Shown: piece after piece, positions 23,023 through 34,256 of the stretch | How the letters are laid out: the number at the start of each line of letters is the position of its first letter | Position numbering within the stretch: position 1 is the stretch's first letter | Assembly (NCBI GenBank): GCA_015680685.1 | Contig: MNCI01035078.1 | Location: 306,610-370,609, forward strand | From: Gnetum montanum | Taxonomy: Eukaryota > Streptophyta > Gnetopsida > Gnetales > Gnetaceae | Length of the DNA: 64,000 nucleotides | Direction: 5' to 3' | Program-made: the position numbers and the translations under genes | The notes under the pieces: generated by a model | Seen by the model: only the letters and a program-made list of their open reading frames with translations | What the model was told of the DNA's origin: nothing | Database searches by the model: none

Positions 23023-25440
23023 ATGTCATCTTTTCATAGGCATGATAAATCAAAACTGCCAATGCCCGAAGAATTCAAAGTGGTGTACACTCATCCAAAT
23101 GAGTTTGTACTCAATTTCACCTTCATCTTGCATTAGGATGAATGGCTTCTGTGGAGAGATATGGAGGCAACATTGTGTTGCCTCCTGACTGATTTGTCCC
23201 TAGGATGATGCTCAAAATTCTTAAGAGGTTGGGCATCCAAGATCTCCATGATGAATATGTTGTATAGGACCATGACTATTGGGACTACCATCCCATGGAA
23301 ACACAACACAAATGAGATCGGCACTAGGAAAAGAACCATGAAGCTACAAAGGGGAAACGGTTCACTAACCCCTTGTTCTTACTAAACCAAAATGACAAGG
23401 AAGACCCTCCCTTTAGGAGTTCTCAACAAGAAGATTCTTCACCCCTTGACTCAAGTGAAGGGGGATTGAATGTGAACTTACAATCAACTATCAATAATTT
23501 AGGTTTAGGTAGAAGTGGAAGTCAAGGGAGGGGCTTAGGAAAGCATTGTGATGATGATAAACTTAATGATCATGGCCATGAAAAGTGGAGAGAAGGTGGC
23601 AGAAACTGTGGTGGTGGCAGTCCCCCACCCTCTTCACCCTCTTTATCTGCATCTTCGTCTTCCTCCTTTGAATCTAATCAAAATTGCAAGGGACAAAACT
23701 GTGATGGAGGTGAACAGTGGGATAATGATCATAGGCCTTGCCATGACCAAATGGGTAATAGAGGACATCATAGGCATCATCAAAATTATGATGATGATGA
23801 GCCTTTACTTGTAACTTGAAGCATGTTGAACATCATAGAGGTAGTTAGAATTCCAACTAGGCATGTGAAAGATAGAAAAATCAAGAGGTTAGATATGAAT
23901 AGTATCCCCAAATTTAAGAGGGGATATAACTCAGATTCACAAACCCATCTTCAAGCTTTTCACAATGCTTGTGCCTTGTAGAAAATACAGAACAATTGCC
24001 AAAAACTTTAGTTATTTCCCAAGACACTCACAAAAGAAGCAGAAAGTTGGTACCACTCCTTGGAGCTAGAATCAATTCACATTTGAAGTACGATGCTTGA
24101 GTTATTCAATGACAAATATAAGACATACTCTAGAGTGTCCAATTTGAGAAAGTAAATCCAACACTGGTGATTAGGAAAACATGAACCCTTGGATGCAGCC
24201 ATGGGTAGGTATTACTCTTTTGCATAGATGTTCTGGCCATGGTTATTCTCAACAGGAATAGCTTCACCATATCATGAATGGCCTCTAATCAGAAATGAGG
24301 AGAACCATTGGGGTCTATGCCCAAGGGAGATTGTTAGAACTTTGAGCTCATCAGATTTAAAGGTTGCTTGAGTAGGTTGTTAAAGAAGAAGATGAATTAA
24401 GGAAATGGGAAAGTGCTAAGGAGTATAATTAGGATCCTTCCATTAGAAAAAGGAAGGTTCAATTTTATGACAGTGAGGGTGAGACACCACTTGATGAAGT
24501 GATGTAGCAAAAAATCTTGCCGATTCAAAAATATATTTTTGAAATTTTGACCAAGGTGGATAAGATGTGGGAATATTTTGATGAAAAATTCCAAATTTCT
24601 TTGAAAATTACATAAGAATCCAAAGAGCAAAGTAGTGATCATGATCATAGGAGAAGAAAGGAAGCTAAACGTGCCTACCAAATGGGTGAGGGCAAAGATG
24701 CTATAGTAGAAGAGGTTGTGGTGTTAGAATCAGATCATGATGGTGGGTGTGATGTTTGCCAATATGAGCATCCTAAGGGATGTTTCCTTGTTGTGTCACA
24801 TTTGTAGGAATTTGGGGTGTACGCTTTGAATCCTAGATTGTCAAGAAATTAAGCATCTAGAAAAGTGCCTTATCCTCAAGGCAATCCAAGGTAGTTCCAC
24901 TAGCAACAACAAGCTTATTATCCAAGTGGAACTCCACCACAACCGTAAGAGTAGTATCAGTAGTGGTAGCACCCACAGTCCTAGGGGATGCTACCACCAA
25001 GGTAGTAGTATCCTTACGGGCAGTTAGATTTGTATGGATACTATGTTCAATAGCCCATGTCTCTATGTGGCTCTTCTAGTCATACCTCATTTCAGCATCA
25101 CTACTACCCTATGGAGTATTACAAAACTCATTCTCCATATCCTAAAGGGGAAACCCCATACCCTTATCATCCTTCTCATCCTTCAATACATGTTCCTCCT
25201 TCCTTAACCTAATTACCACCTACTCCATCCATGTAGGGTGAAATTCCTATGTAGCTACAACAACGTAATACTACTAGGGCCATTAACTTACAATTGGTTC
25301 CTTTGTTGAGTGGGTCAAAACCTAAACTCCATAGAAGACCATTCTTTCGAACCAATAGCCTTATAAAGCCCTCACCAACTTATGCAGCTGATTGTCCTAT
25401 GTCTCCTTCATCCTCTACATTTATTCCTTTTGAGAGCCCT
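23023..25440 (+). pseudogene. gag: gag of element C (heavily interrupted)
   Basis: Homologous throughout to the gag of B: VVYTHPNEFVLNFTFIL at about 23083, the Asp/His-rich region (23373-23819) and the capsid region (about 23820-24700). The knuckle C-X2-C-X3-H (CDVCQYEHPKG) is at about 24750, and a Gln/Tyr/Pro tail and a basic RRPFFR motif lie near 25340. Most stops are TAG or TAA where B has CAG, CAA or TGG, consistent with methylation-driven decay. The longest open piece is 148 codons. Confidence 0.8.
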
Positions 25441-25449
25441 TAAAATCAA

Positions 25450-26472
25450 ATGCCTTCCAAGATCCACATAATCATGTTAACCCATGTTGTATCTAATTGG
25501 ATCAAGACTAGCAATCTTCCTAGGAAAAGAGTTGATCTTGGAAGTCCTCTCATCTACTTCTAGATTGCTGGAAATGAGCCATGAAAAATTCTTCTTGATT
25601 TAGGTTCTGGTGTTAATTTGATTTTCCATGAAATGTACAAAGCCTTGAACCTACTTCCTCTCAAGAAGAGTAACATTTGTTTAGAATTGGTGGATTAATT
25701 CATCAATATTCCCTTGGAATTAGAGAAAGACATTGTGATCACTATTTGTGGATGGTCCTATCCTATGATTTCTTTGTGATCAAGGTTAACAACTATAAGG
25801 GGGACTTTCCAATCATTACGGGAAGGGCTTGGTGGAACATTGTTGATGCATGAATGGACATCAGAGATCTTTCCTTGGAAATTTCTAAGGAAAATGCTTT
25901 TAGAAAAATCAAGAAGAAGAGAGTTTCATGCATTACGTACATTGATACAGGGTGCAACTGTATGCAAAAGTTATGGTCTATCAAAAGCACATCAATCAAA
26001 GCATATAGATAATGTGTAGATGAAACTACCATAAAATAGGAGGGTACCCAGTGGTTGACAATTGATCTCTAAAGTAGCACACTTTGCATGGAACCAATTG
26101 AGAGCTTAACATGTGCATATGTTGAAGGTGTGGATGAACTGGAGTAAGTTCATTGCCAACTATTTGATGAAGAACTTGATGATACTTATTGGGGAGAGTT
26201 GAAAATCCTTGAAAATTTTAAACATGAGCCCTTAGAGTTGGGAACTCTACCTATCGACATGGAATATGCATTTTTAAAAAATGGCAAGCTGGTAATAATC
26301 AATGCCAACCTTACTCCTGAAGAGAAAAAGATGCTGCTAAATGTGATTAACAAACGGCTAATAGCATTTGCTTGGTCATATCTTGAACTCACTGGGATTG
26401 ATCCTAGGATATGCTAACATTGCATCTATATTGATCTTTCCATCAAGCTAAAGAGGTAGTCACAAAGGTGGT
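25450..26472 (+). pseudogene. Protease and RT-leader of element C
   Basis: Protease stretch MLTHVVSNWIKTSNLPRK...ILLDLGSGVNLIFHEMYKA; the active-site Ser/Thr is replaced (DLG for DSG). After a spacer the RT leader is open at 26199-26417 (PLELGTLPIDMEYAFL, NKRLIAFAWSYLELTGIDP), typical of the segment before the RT fingers. It is cut by element D within a codon context QRW|LNPKLK that resumes at 44318. Confidence 0.75.
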
Positions 26473-26915
26473 TGTAGTGACTAAAAATGTCAATGACTGA
26501 AACGGTCATTTCGAGGGGTCTGTAGTAGCAGTACAGGCCTAACCCCACCCCCATTTGAAGGGTTGTCATTGGAGGGAAAAAATGGAGGTAGAGCACTTGG
26601 GACGATCTTATTGATCAAACTAGGACTTATATAGTGTTTCAATGAACAAGTAATAGGGGTTCGCACAGTGTTTTTGGTGTTACCAAGGCTGACTAAGCCT
26701 AAGTGTAGTAGGGTTTTTCGGTGTAAAAATGATGGTGCAAGCATGCAAAATAGTGAAAAACATAAGTGTGATGCTAAATGCCAAAGAAAATGCTTGAAAA
26801 TGCAAAGGAGTTTGAGAGAGGAAGAATGGCATCGCTTCAAACATGTAGAGCATAGCAATTGCAAAAGAGAGGTAAGGAGGTATGTGGTATACAAACAGGT
26901 GTAGTAGGTATGTGG
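26473..26915 (-). repeat. Left terminal repeat of D (homologous part)
   Basis: Aligns in direct orientation with 42640-43085 (shared 'GAACAAGT..TAGGGGTT', 'GATGCTAAATGCCAAAGAAA', 'AAAGAGAGGTAAGGAGG'). Beyond about 26915 the similarity to the right terminus stops, although the right LTR runs on to 44312. Confidence 0.75.
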
Positions 26916-28129
26916 AATTGCAGCTTTACTAAATTATGCTTGGGGGCATGTTTTACCCTCCTTTGCTTTTTTTATTTATTTATGAAATGCTAGTTGCAAG
27001 ATGCTTATCATTGAGTGGACTACATGTCGCTCAATGGGCTTTGCTTAGAGGTAACCACATTGCGTTTGTAGAATAGGTGTTTCCTCCATAGGATGAGTTG
27101 CATTACATTTACATGTGCTTTGACCAGCCCACAGAGGATCCTCATGGGATGAGTTGCATTACGTTTGTCATGGGTTCTGTGGTTGATTGAAAGGAGGGTG
27201 CCATGTGCATCAGAGTAGCTTGTAGGGAAGGTGGGAAAATGTAAGGTAAAGGGATAAATGCAAGTAGGTCATAGTGGGGTAATAGGGATGTGCACTCTCA
27301 AGTGGCTTGGCGAGTTCAACCAAGCACATCAGAGTAATGTGGTGACTTGTTGTTGTGATGAAATGTGTCCTTGAACGATTGCTTGTGGGTTTTCATTTTT
27401 ACAAATAGAATGTAGAGAAGACAAGGGAACACCCACACAACATGAGATAAGAGCAAACTACTGGTTGTGAGGGTGTTGCAAGTGCCATGAGTGCTGGGAT
27501 AGTTGCAAGAGCTTACAGTGCCAAAGCATGAAGGCTAGTGTGGTTGCTAGAGCCAGAAGGTTACAAAAGCTCCAACAACCACATTGGAAGTAAGCACCCT
27601 AAGGAGGCTAGCAAAGAGGCCAGGGGCGATGATGATGTAGGTGCTTGAAACTTCACACCAAGGATAGGAGCTTGGAAATCTAGCAAAATGGCAAAGAGCT
27701 AGGATGTTGAATGTGCTTCCAAGCCTAAGCAATGGTGAGGGTTGGAGGATGGTAGTAAGGTGGCTGGGACACAGTATTGCTGGGACTCCAGCGGATGGTG
27801 CTGATAGTGAGAGCTCCAACCAATAATGAAATAACCAAGGTTGGTAATGCTATCAGTGCAACTTGGGGATGATACTATTAGCGATGGTGGTGGTAGCTTC
27901 AGAAGGTCAACAAATGCTCGAGGGCATCTCTGGAGGATTAGAAAAATGCCAAGGGGCAATAATGTTGCACATGTTTCAGAGGCTCTTTCTTGACAATGTG
28001 AACTCTATTTTGGAATTGCAATGCCCCACCCTACCTTGCCCAGGAGGTGTGGGCAGATGATAGAAGATTGGAATTATTCATGCTCGCTTGTCCTAGAACT
28101 ATGCATGTTGATTTGTGCATGTTAAATTG
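26916..28129. other. Non-coding part of D next to its left terminus
   Basis: Moderately GC-rich sequence without homology visible elsewhere in the window and no credible gene. Short ORFs on both strands (27547-28060) have low-complexity or unrecognisable products. It may be the remainder of a diverged LTR or 3' UTR. Confidence 0.5.
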
Positions 28130-28555
28130 CGAATCTAATTTAAGGTCTTGGTAGATTGCATGCTGTGCTAGTTTAAGGGCCTAGTAGACCATGAACATAG
28201 TTTAAGATCATGGAAAATCGTGATGTGCTAGTTTATTATCCCAGTAGACTACTATGTGCTAGTTTAACGTTGAGTGGATAGTGGATGTTGTGCTAGTTTA
28301 ACATCATGATGCAAGGATGGATTGTGCCAGTTTATAGTCATAGTGGACTTGCTATGCTAGTTTAATGTCATAGCGAACAAGTGTGCTATGGATGCCAGTT
28401 TAATGTTATGGCCTAAGGATGCATTGTGCCAGTTTATAGTCATAGCAGACTATGCTATGCCAGTTGATAGTCATAGTGGACTATGTTATGCTAGTTTATA
28501 GTCATAGTGGACTAGTTGTGCCATTTTAGCATCATAGCAGATGTATGCTTACCTT
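28130..28555. repeat. Minisatellite in the 3' UTR of D
   Basis: About 12 imperfect units of 28-37 bp, consensus close to GTGCTAGTTTAATGTCATAG followed by TGGACTATGCTAT. It lies between the integrase stop and the 3' terminal repeat, where Tat-lineage elements commonly carry variable tandem arrays. Related units are at about 32095-32150 and 38085-38180. Confidence 0.85.
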
Positions 28556-28580
28556 GCTTTTGTTAATTTAGTGCTACATG

Positions 28581-29273
28581 TTAGGCATAGTACGGCTTCA
28601 AGTACAAATGGTTGATCATATTGGCAAACTCATTGCCATCTAGATCAGCAAGCTTGAATGCTCCATTGTCATAAGCCTTGGTGACCAAGAAAGGCCCTTC
28701 TTAGTTGGCCAAGAATTTGTCCATAGGTTCGCGAATGGCCTTGAGGCTTAAGTCCCCTATCCTGATTGAGCGTTGATGCTAATTGTGATAGTGCTTTTGT
28801 CATTGCTTTTCTTGATACCATTCGATGTGATCAAGTGTCTGCATGTACTCCTCCTCTATAGAGTCAAGATCAATGATTCTCAACTCATTGTTTTGAGCCT
28901 TGTCAATGAAGCTTGAGAGGATTACACGGAGCAATGGAACTTACAATTCAAGAAGCAAAATTGCTTCAGACCCATACACAAGGCTATATGACATCTTACC
29001 TATTGCTGTTTTGCGTGCTGCGTGGTAGGCCCATAGTGTGTAGAGTAGCTACTCATGCCATTGTCGTTTGCTACTACTAAGCATCTTCTTTAGAATGTTG
29101 ATGATGACTTTGTTTGTAGCCTCTACTTGGCCATTCACTTGTGGGTAGTATGGTGGCGAAAAGGAATGCTTAATGCCAAGGTGTTTGCAAATGGCTTTGG
29201 TTTCTACACTAGTAAAAGATGGCCTATTGTCTATGACTATAGTCATGGGTAGACAAAATTAGGTTACTATGTT
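28581..29273 (-). pseudogene. Integrase of element D (C-terminal two-thirds)
   Basis: Minus-strand frame after the gap reads MTIVIDNRPSFTS (second catalytic Asp in IDN) and PYYPQVNGQVEATNK (catalytic Glu in QVEATN). A stop at 29049 follows RQWHE. The downstream frame ends with FKLADLDGNEF and LKPYYA before TAA (28583-28581), the usual C-terminus of Tat-type integrases. The zinc-binding HHCC and first Asp lie in the N run. Confidence 0.82.
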
Positions 29274-30047
29274 NNNNNNNNNNNNNNNNNNNNNNNNNNN
29301 NNNNNNNNNNNNNNNNNNNNNNNNNNNNNNNNNNNNNNNNNNNNNNNNNNNNNNNNNNNNNNNNNNNNNNNNNNNNNNNNNNNNNNNNNNNNNNNNNNNN
29401 NNNNNNNNNNNNNNNNNNNNNNNNNNNNNNNNNNNNNNNNNNNNNNNNNNNNNNNNNNNNNNNNNNNNNNNNNNNNNNNNNNNNNNNNNNNNNNNNNNNN
29501 NNNNNNNNNNNNNNNNNNNNNNNNNNNNNNNNNNNNNNNNNNNNNNNNNNNNNNNNNNNNNNNNNNNNNNNNNNNNNNNNNNNNNNNNNNNNNNNNNNNN
29601 NNNNNNNNNNNNNNNNNNNNNNNNNNNNNNNNNNNNNNNNNNNNNNNNNNNNNNNNNNNNNNNNNNNNNNNNNNNNNNNNNNNNNNNNNNNNNNNNNNNN
29701 NNNNNNNNNNNNNNNNNNNNNNNNNNNNNNNNNNNNNNNNNNNNNNNNNNNNNNNNNNNNNNNNNNNNNNNNNNNNNNNNNNNNNNNNNNNNNNNNNNNN
29801 NNNNNNNNNNNNNNNNNNNNNNNNNNNNNNNNNNNNNNNNNNNNNNNNNNNNNNNNNNNNNNNNNNNNNNNNNNNNNNNNNNNNNNNNNNNNNNNNNNNN
29901 NNNNNNNNNNNNNNNNNNNNNNNNNNNNNNNNNNNNNNNNNNNNNNNNNNNNNNNNNNNNNNNNNNNNNNNNNNNNNNNNNNNNNNNNNNNNNNNNNNNN
30001 NNNNNNNNNNNNNNNNNNNNNNNNNNNNNNNNNNNNNNNNNNNNNNN
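29274..30047. other. Assembly gap (774 N)
   Basis: N run inside pol of element D, between the second RNase H and the integrase core. Confidence 1.
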
Positions 30048-30104
30048 ACCTTCATACTCCACTATGTTGTTAGTGCAAGGAAATGCAAAGTGATAAGTGA
30101 AGGG

Positions 30105-31944
30105 TCAGATCTCCCTAGAGGGAAATGTGATTATGGTAGTGGCACTACCCCTTTGAGAGGTTGAAGTACCATTGAAGTGTAAGACTGCCTTAAAGTTGGT
30201 AGGCACTTTGCTTATGCTGCTAACTTGCTCATTTAGAAATTTTGGATCTATCATTGCTTGATCATTTATTGGCAAATTTGTGAGTTGTGTAGCTATTACT
30301 TGACCTTTAGTTAATGCTTGTGCTATGTAATGCAGGTTGAACTCCATAGTTATTGCTTTCTACCATGCAATTTGACTACTTTCATAAATGTTTGTAGTGA
30401 TTACTCGAAGTACATTGCTTTTGCATATGATATTTACTTGACTATAGAAAATGTAGTGCCTCCACTTCTTAAGTGCGAAGACTAAGACGAGGTAGTTCTT
30501 TTTTGCATCATTGTATTTTGCTTCATGGGACACTAACACATGGCTTAGAGGTAGTATACAGGGACCTTTGAGCCATCATCTCGCTTTTGGCAAAACAAAG
30601 AAGTGATGGACGCATAAGAAGTTACAACATAGATGTAGAATGGTTTATCTCTTTACAGAGGGTAGACTGTAGAAAGTTGAGCTAGCTCTTGTTTAAGATT
30701 TTCAAATGCCTCTTGGCATTGAGTCGTCCACTTAAAGTGGAATCCCTTTTTGAGCAGATGTTGCATTGGCTGCAACTTGTCAATTAACCATGCGATAAAC
30801 TTACGAATGAATTGCAATCTACCTTGTAACCCACATAGCTCCTTAAGGTTAGTCGGTGGTGCTAAGTTGATGATGACCTTAACCTTATTAGGGTCTATGT
30901 GAATGCATGCTTCTAATACGATGAAACCTAGCATGTGACCCATCTTGACACCAAAGACACGCTTCGTAGGATTCAATCTAAGGTCATGTGTTAGGTAGCA
31001 TTTGAGTACATGGTCTAAGTCATCTACATGGTTATGTGCCATTTTGGACTTAACTGCTATGTTGTCAACATAGTCATTGAAAAAATTTAGCAAATAATCA
31101 CTAAAAATGTACATCATAGCATGTTGATAGTTTTCTCTTGCGTTCTTTAGTTTGAAAGGCATCATTGTAAAGTAGAATGTACCCCAAGGGGTCATGAAGG
31201 TAGTACTGAGTTGGTGCTCCAGGTTGATCTGAATCTGGTTGTAGCTAGAGAACCTGTCCATGAAGGACAACAAGGCATGACTAGCCATAGTATCAACCAG
31301 TTGATCAATACTAGGCAATGAGAAATCATCTTTAATGGTCACCTTGTTCAGGTCTTGGAAGTCTATGCAAATGAATGTGCTTCCATTTTTGTTGGGTACA
31401 ACCACGATGTTGGAGACCTAGTCCATGTAGTCAACTACCCAGATGAAGCTAGCTTTGTAAAGCTTGGTGATTTCATTGTGGACTACCAATGCCACCTTAG
31501 GCCTAATCTTAAGGGCTTTTCGCTTAATTGGTTTTATGCGAGAATCGAGGATGATATTATGCTGCACTATGCTAGGATCTAGGCTTGGCATGTCTTTGTA
31601 AGACCATGCAAACGCATTGATGTTGTTGTTGAGTACCTTGGTGATGCTCTGGGCATGTTGAGGCTCTAATAAGGAACTAAATTTTAACGTTTTTGCCTCA
31701 CCACTAAGTGTTGTTACAGGGACTTCAATGAGGGGATCCTTAGTGACATCGCCTACCTCTAGATCTAGAGCTTTAACTAGATGGTTTGGCCAATCTAGCG
31801 GTGCCTCTACAGATGTTATATGTTCATCATAAGCCATAGGCTCAAGGTCTAGGCATTCGATATCAATGTATCATGTGAGATCATCATGAGGCTCGGTAAG
31901 GACCGAAGGTGGATGAAGATGCATGTACATACTCATGTTGCAAT
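30105..31944 (-). pseudogene. pol: RT, RNase H and archaeal-type RNase H of element D
   Basis: The minus-strand frame opens near 31944. It runs through the RT leader (31837-31418, NNNINAFAWSYKDMPSLDP) and RT (31405-30653: PNKNGSTFICIDFQDLN, FMTPWGTFYFTMMPF). The catalytic box reads YVDN where YVDD is expected, so the second Asp is lost. A decayed first RNase H follows (30652-30360). Then comes VLHFNGTSTSQRGSATTII (30347-30105), which fits the start of the second, archaeal-type RNase H specific to the Tat lineage, with Asp changed to Asn. A stop follows MD at 31418. The enzyme is dead. Confidence 0.82.
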
Positions 31945-32094
31945 CTTGCCAAATATCCTACAAAACAACCAGAAAGAAAGTTAATCTGCACCTTTCTTAA
32001 ATGTAGTCAAAATGCATAAAGAATAAGGAAAGTAATGAAATGAGAATTTGCCTACATGTGCAAATGTGGAGCTAGAGAAGCAAGTATGCAAGCT

Positions 32095-32150
32095 AGTTTT
32101 GGGCCTTGGCAGGTCATGGGGTGCTAGTTTAAGGTCATAGCGGACCATGG
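32095..32150. repeat. Minisatellite units at left edge of putative intron
   Basis: Two units (GCTAGTTTTGGGCCTTGG..., GTGCTAGTTTAAGGTCATAG...) match the 3' UTR array of D in the same orientation. Confidence 0.75.
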
Positions 32151-34256
32151 TTTGTGCAAAATTGCATTGGTTTAAGCAAGGTTGGAAGTGCTTGGAACAT
32201 GGAGTCAAGCTGGGCATTCATAGAACAATAAAAAAAAATTTAAAAAATTTTCAAGTTTGGGGACCACTAGAAAAGTTCAAAAATTTTCTAACTCTGGTTG
32301 CTATGCTCATTCCTTGTTACACTTGGTCCCTTGCTACGCTAAAAAAACTTGAAAAATTTGCCTAAGTGTGGGATGCTATCTTGGTAGGTAGCACATTTAA
32401 TTACCTTGGGAGGGTATATATGCACATTTCACCAAGGTCAAACTATCATTTTCCAAAGTGAAAATTAGAAGTTATAGAGTGTAGCATGGTTGGAGTAAGG
32501 AGTGGAAGCTAAAGCATAGCAATTAGAGCATAGCATCTAGAGCATGATAACCAACATGATGTGCCAAAGTGAATGTCAACACCCCAGACTCATCAACGTG
32601 GATGAGGGAGAGCAAGCACTATGACGTCTGCCCTAGGCACACATGGAGGAACAAATAGAGCTGCTTTCCGCTAGGTACCCTACTACGCTTTACCCCCCCT
32701 TTTTTTATAGTTTTTACTTTGTACTTCCTTTGCTTTGCCTTGCGTTGGGGTTTTGGGCTTTGGGATGGCGTACCTTGGTAGGAATCATCATTGTCGTGGT
32801 CGTGATGGCTACTATGGTAAAAAAGGAAGGGTGCATTTGTGGGTAATGATTTTGCTCTGCACGTTTTTCCCTTTTCTCTTCTTGTGGGCATGCACTGCAT
32901 GGTCATGGGTGATTGGGTTCCATGGCTATGTGTGGCAAGGGTTTCATTCTTGGTGCTATGTGGGGCATGGAGAGAATCAACAAAAATGAAGGCTTTGTGG
33001 CCGCAGCTAGGGCAAGTGGGGAAGGGCAAAAATAAGGGCTTTATGGTTGTGGCTAGGGTGATCGCAACCTAAGGGTAAGGGATCATGGGACCCCCTTGTC
33101 CCCCTTCTTCTTTTTTCTTCTTTTGTGGTGCATAGGATAAGGGGTGGTAGGGCAAGAGAATGTTGGGGTTTTATCTCCCCATTTTGTTTTATTTGGATGG
33201 CTAGGAAGCACATGGGTTTTCTTGTGTGTAACGCTATGATTTTTTGTGTGTGTGTGGCTGTGACACAAGCAAGGGAAAGAGATATAAATTTATTAGGGCA
33301 AGGATGCAAAGGGGACTATTTATTTTATTCCTATGACTAAGTAGGTGGAGGGATTGAGGTTTGGTAGTAGGGTAGAGTGAGTAGCATGGCCACAGTGGAG
33401 AAGCAAGGGTGCAGGGAGAGTCGTGATAGGCCGTGGCCATGGCAAGCACTTCAGTGCATGATGCTAGAGTGTAACAGGGCTAGGTGGTGCCATGAAGGGG
33501 GCACGATGCCTAGGATGAAGGTGCAACACAGTGGTGGGAGCAGTAGTTAGTTTTTTTTTTAATTTTTTAAAATTTTTTTATAGGGCTTTTGGGGCTACAC
33601 TCCCACCAGTTAGAAATTTTTTTTGACTTTTCATGTTTTGTGGCTATGCTCCCTACGTAGCCAACAGTTAGAAAAAATTTGATAATTTTGGGGGCTACGC
33701 TCTCCAGAGAGCATAACTAATAGTTAGAATTTTTTTCATTTACCTAGGTTATGCTCCTGGGGATGGGTAAGCTAGAGTTAGAATTTTTTGTGGACACCCT
33801 AGGTTATGTTGCCCAGAGTTAGAAAAAATTTGAAAAGTTTGCTATGTATAAAAGTGAAGAATTTGCCAAGTGTGAAAATAAAATGCTAAACACAAGAATG
33901 TTAAGTGTAAGAATGCCAAATGTGAAACAAAACATAATGTGTACCAAATCTTTTGCCAAAATTCCAAACTTGCAAATTGAACATACCAATATGCTAAAAT
34001 ATGAAAATCGAGGCAATGCACAACATGTGAATGCAAAATGAAAAGCTAATGCTATGTTAGTGCTATACCCCAGTGAATACTAGGTGCATCAAATGTGGGT
34101 ATTGACGTCTTGTGCCTATAGGGCCTAAAGGGGACCCTCAGAATATATTTTTGCTAAGTTATGCTACCCTATGCTAATTTCGCTAAGTGTAATGTAATGT
34201 ACTTTTATGCATCCAATGCATACTAACACCTTTTTTTATGCTTTTGTGGTTATAAG
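32151..34256. other. Left part of putative intron, no gene assigned
   Basis: Contains a GC-rich tract (about 32640-33330) whose ORFs on both strands show no family features. A palindromic-unit array follows (33580-33840), then A-rich sequence. The last bases 'CATACTAACACCTTTTTTTA...TATAAG' form a textbook plant branch point, pyrimidine tract and acceptor for the exon starting at 34257, so an upstream exon should exist in this stretch but I could not define it. Confidence 0.5.
33580..33840. repeat. Array of palindromic 'GCTAYGCTC' units
   Basis: About five units of 50-65 bp with a core like GCTACGCTCTCCAGAGAGCA followed by TAGTTAGAA and a T-run. The same unit fills 43420-44210 in the right LTR of D. 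Confidence 0.7.

Noticed and set aside
27547-28060. ORFs of 65-90 codons near the left end of D
   Set aside because: No family motif; located in a terminal or UTR region and overlapping on both strands.
28130-28555. CRISPR-like array
   Set aside because: Units are contiguous and vary along their length without constant repeats and unique spacers; the host is a plant. It is a minisatellite.
29259-30093. Long reading frames across N runs (also at 16589-17536 and 62279-63032)
   Set aside because: They are artefacts of translating N; only the flanking real sequence was interpreted.
31957-31960. TTTTGTAG|GAT as the sole acceptor of the D intron
   Set aside because: It looks best by sequence but would join a phase-1 donor to a phase-0 exon; the downstream CAAG keeps phase. 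Both are mentioned and neither is proven.
32619-33309. Overlapping ORFs on both strands in a GC-rich part of the putative intron
   Set aside because: His/Ser/Lys-rich or hydrophobic low-complexity products on opposite strands, no homology or splice logic; kept as unassigned sequence.
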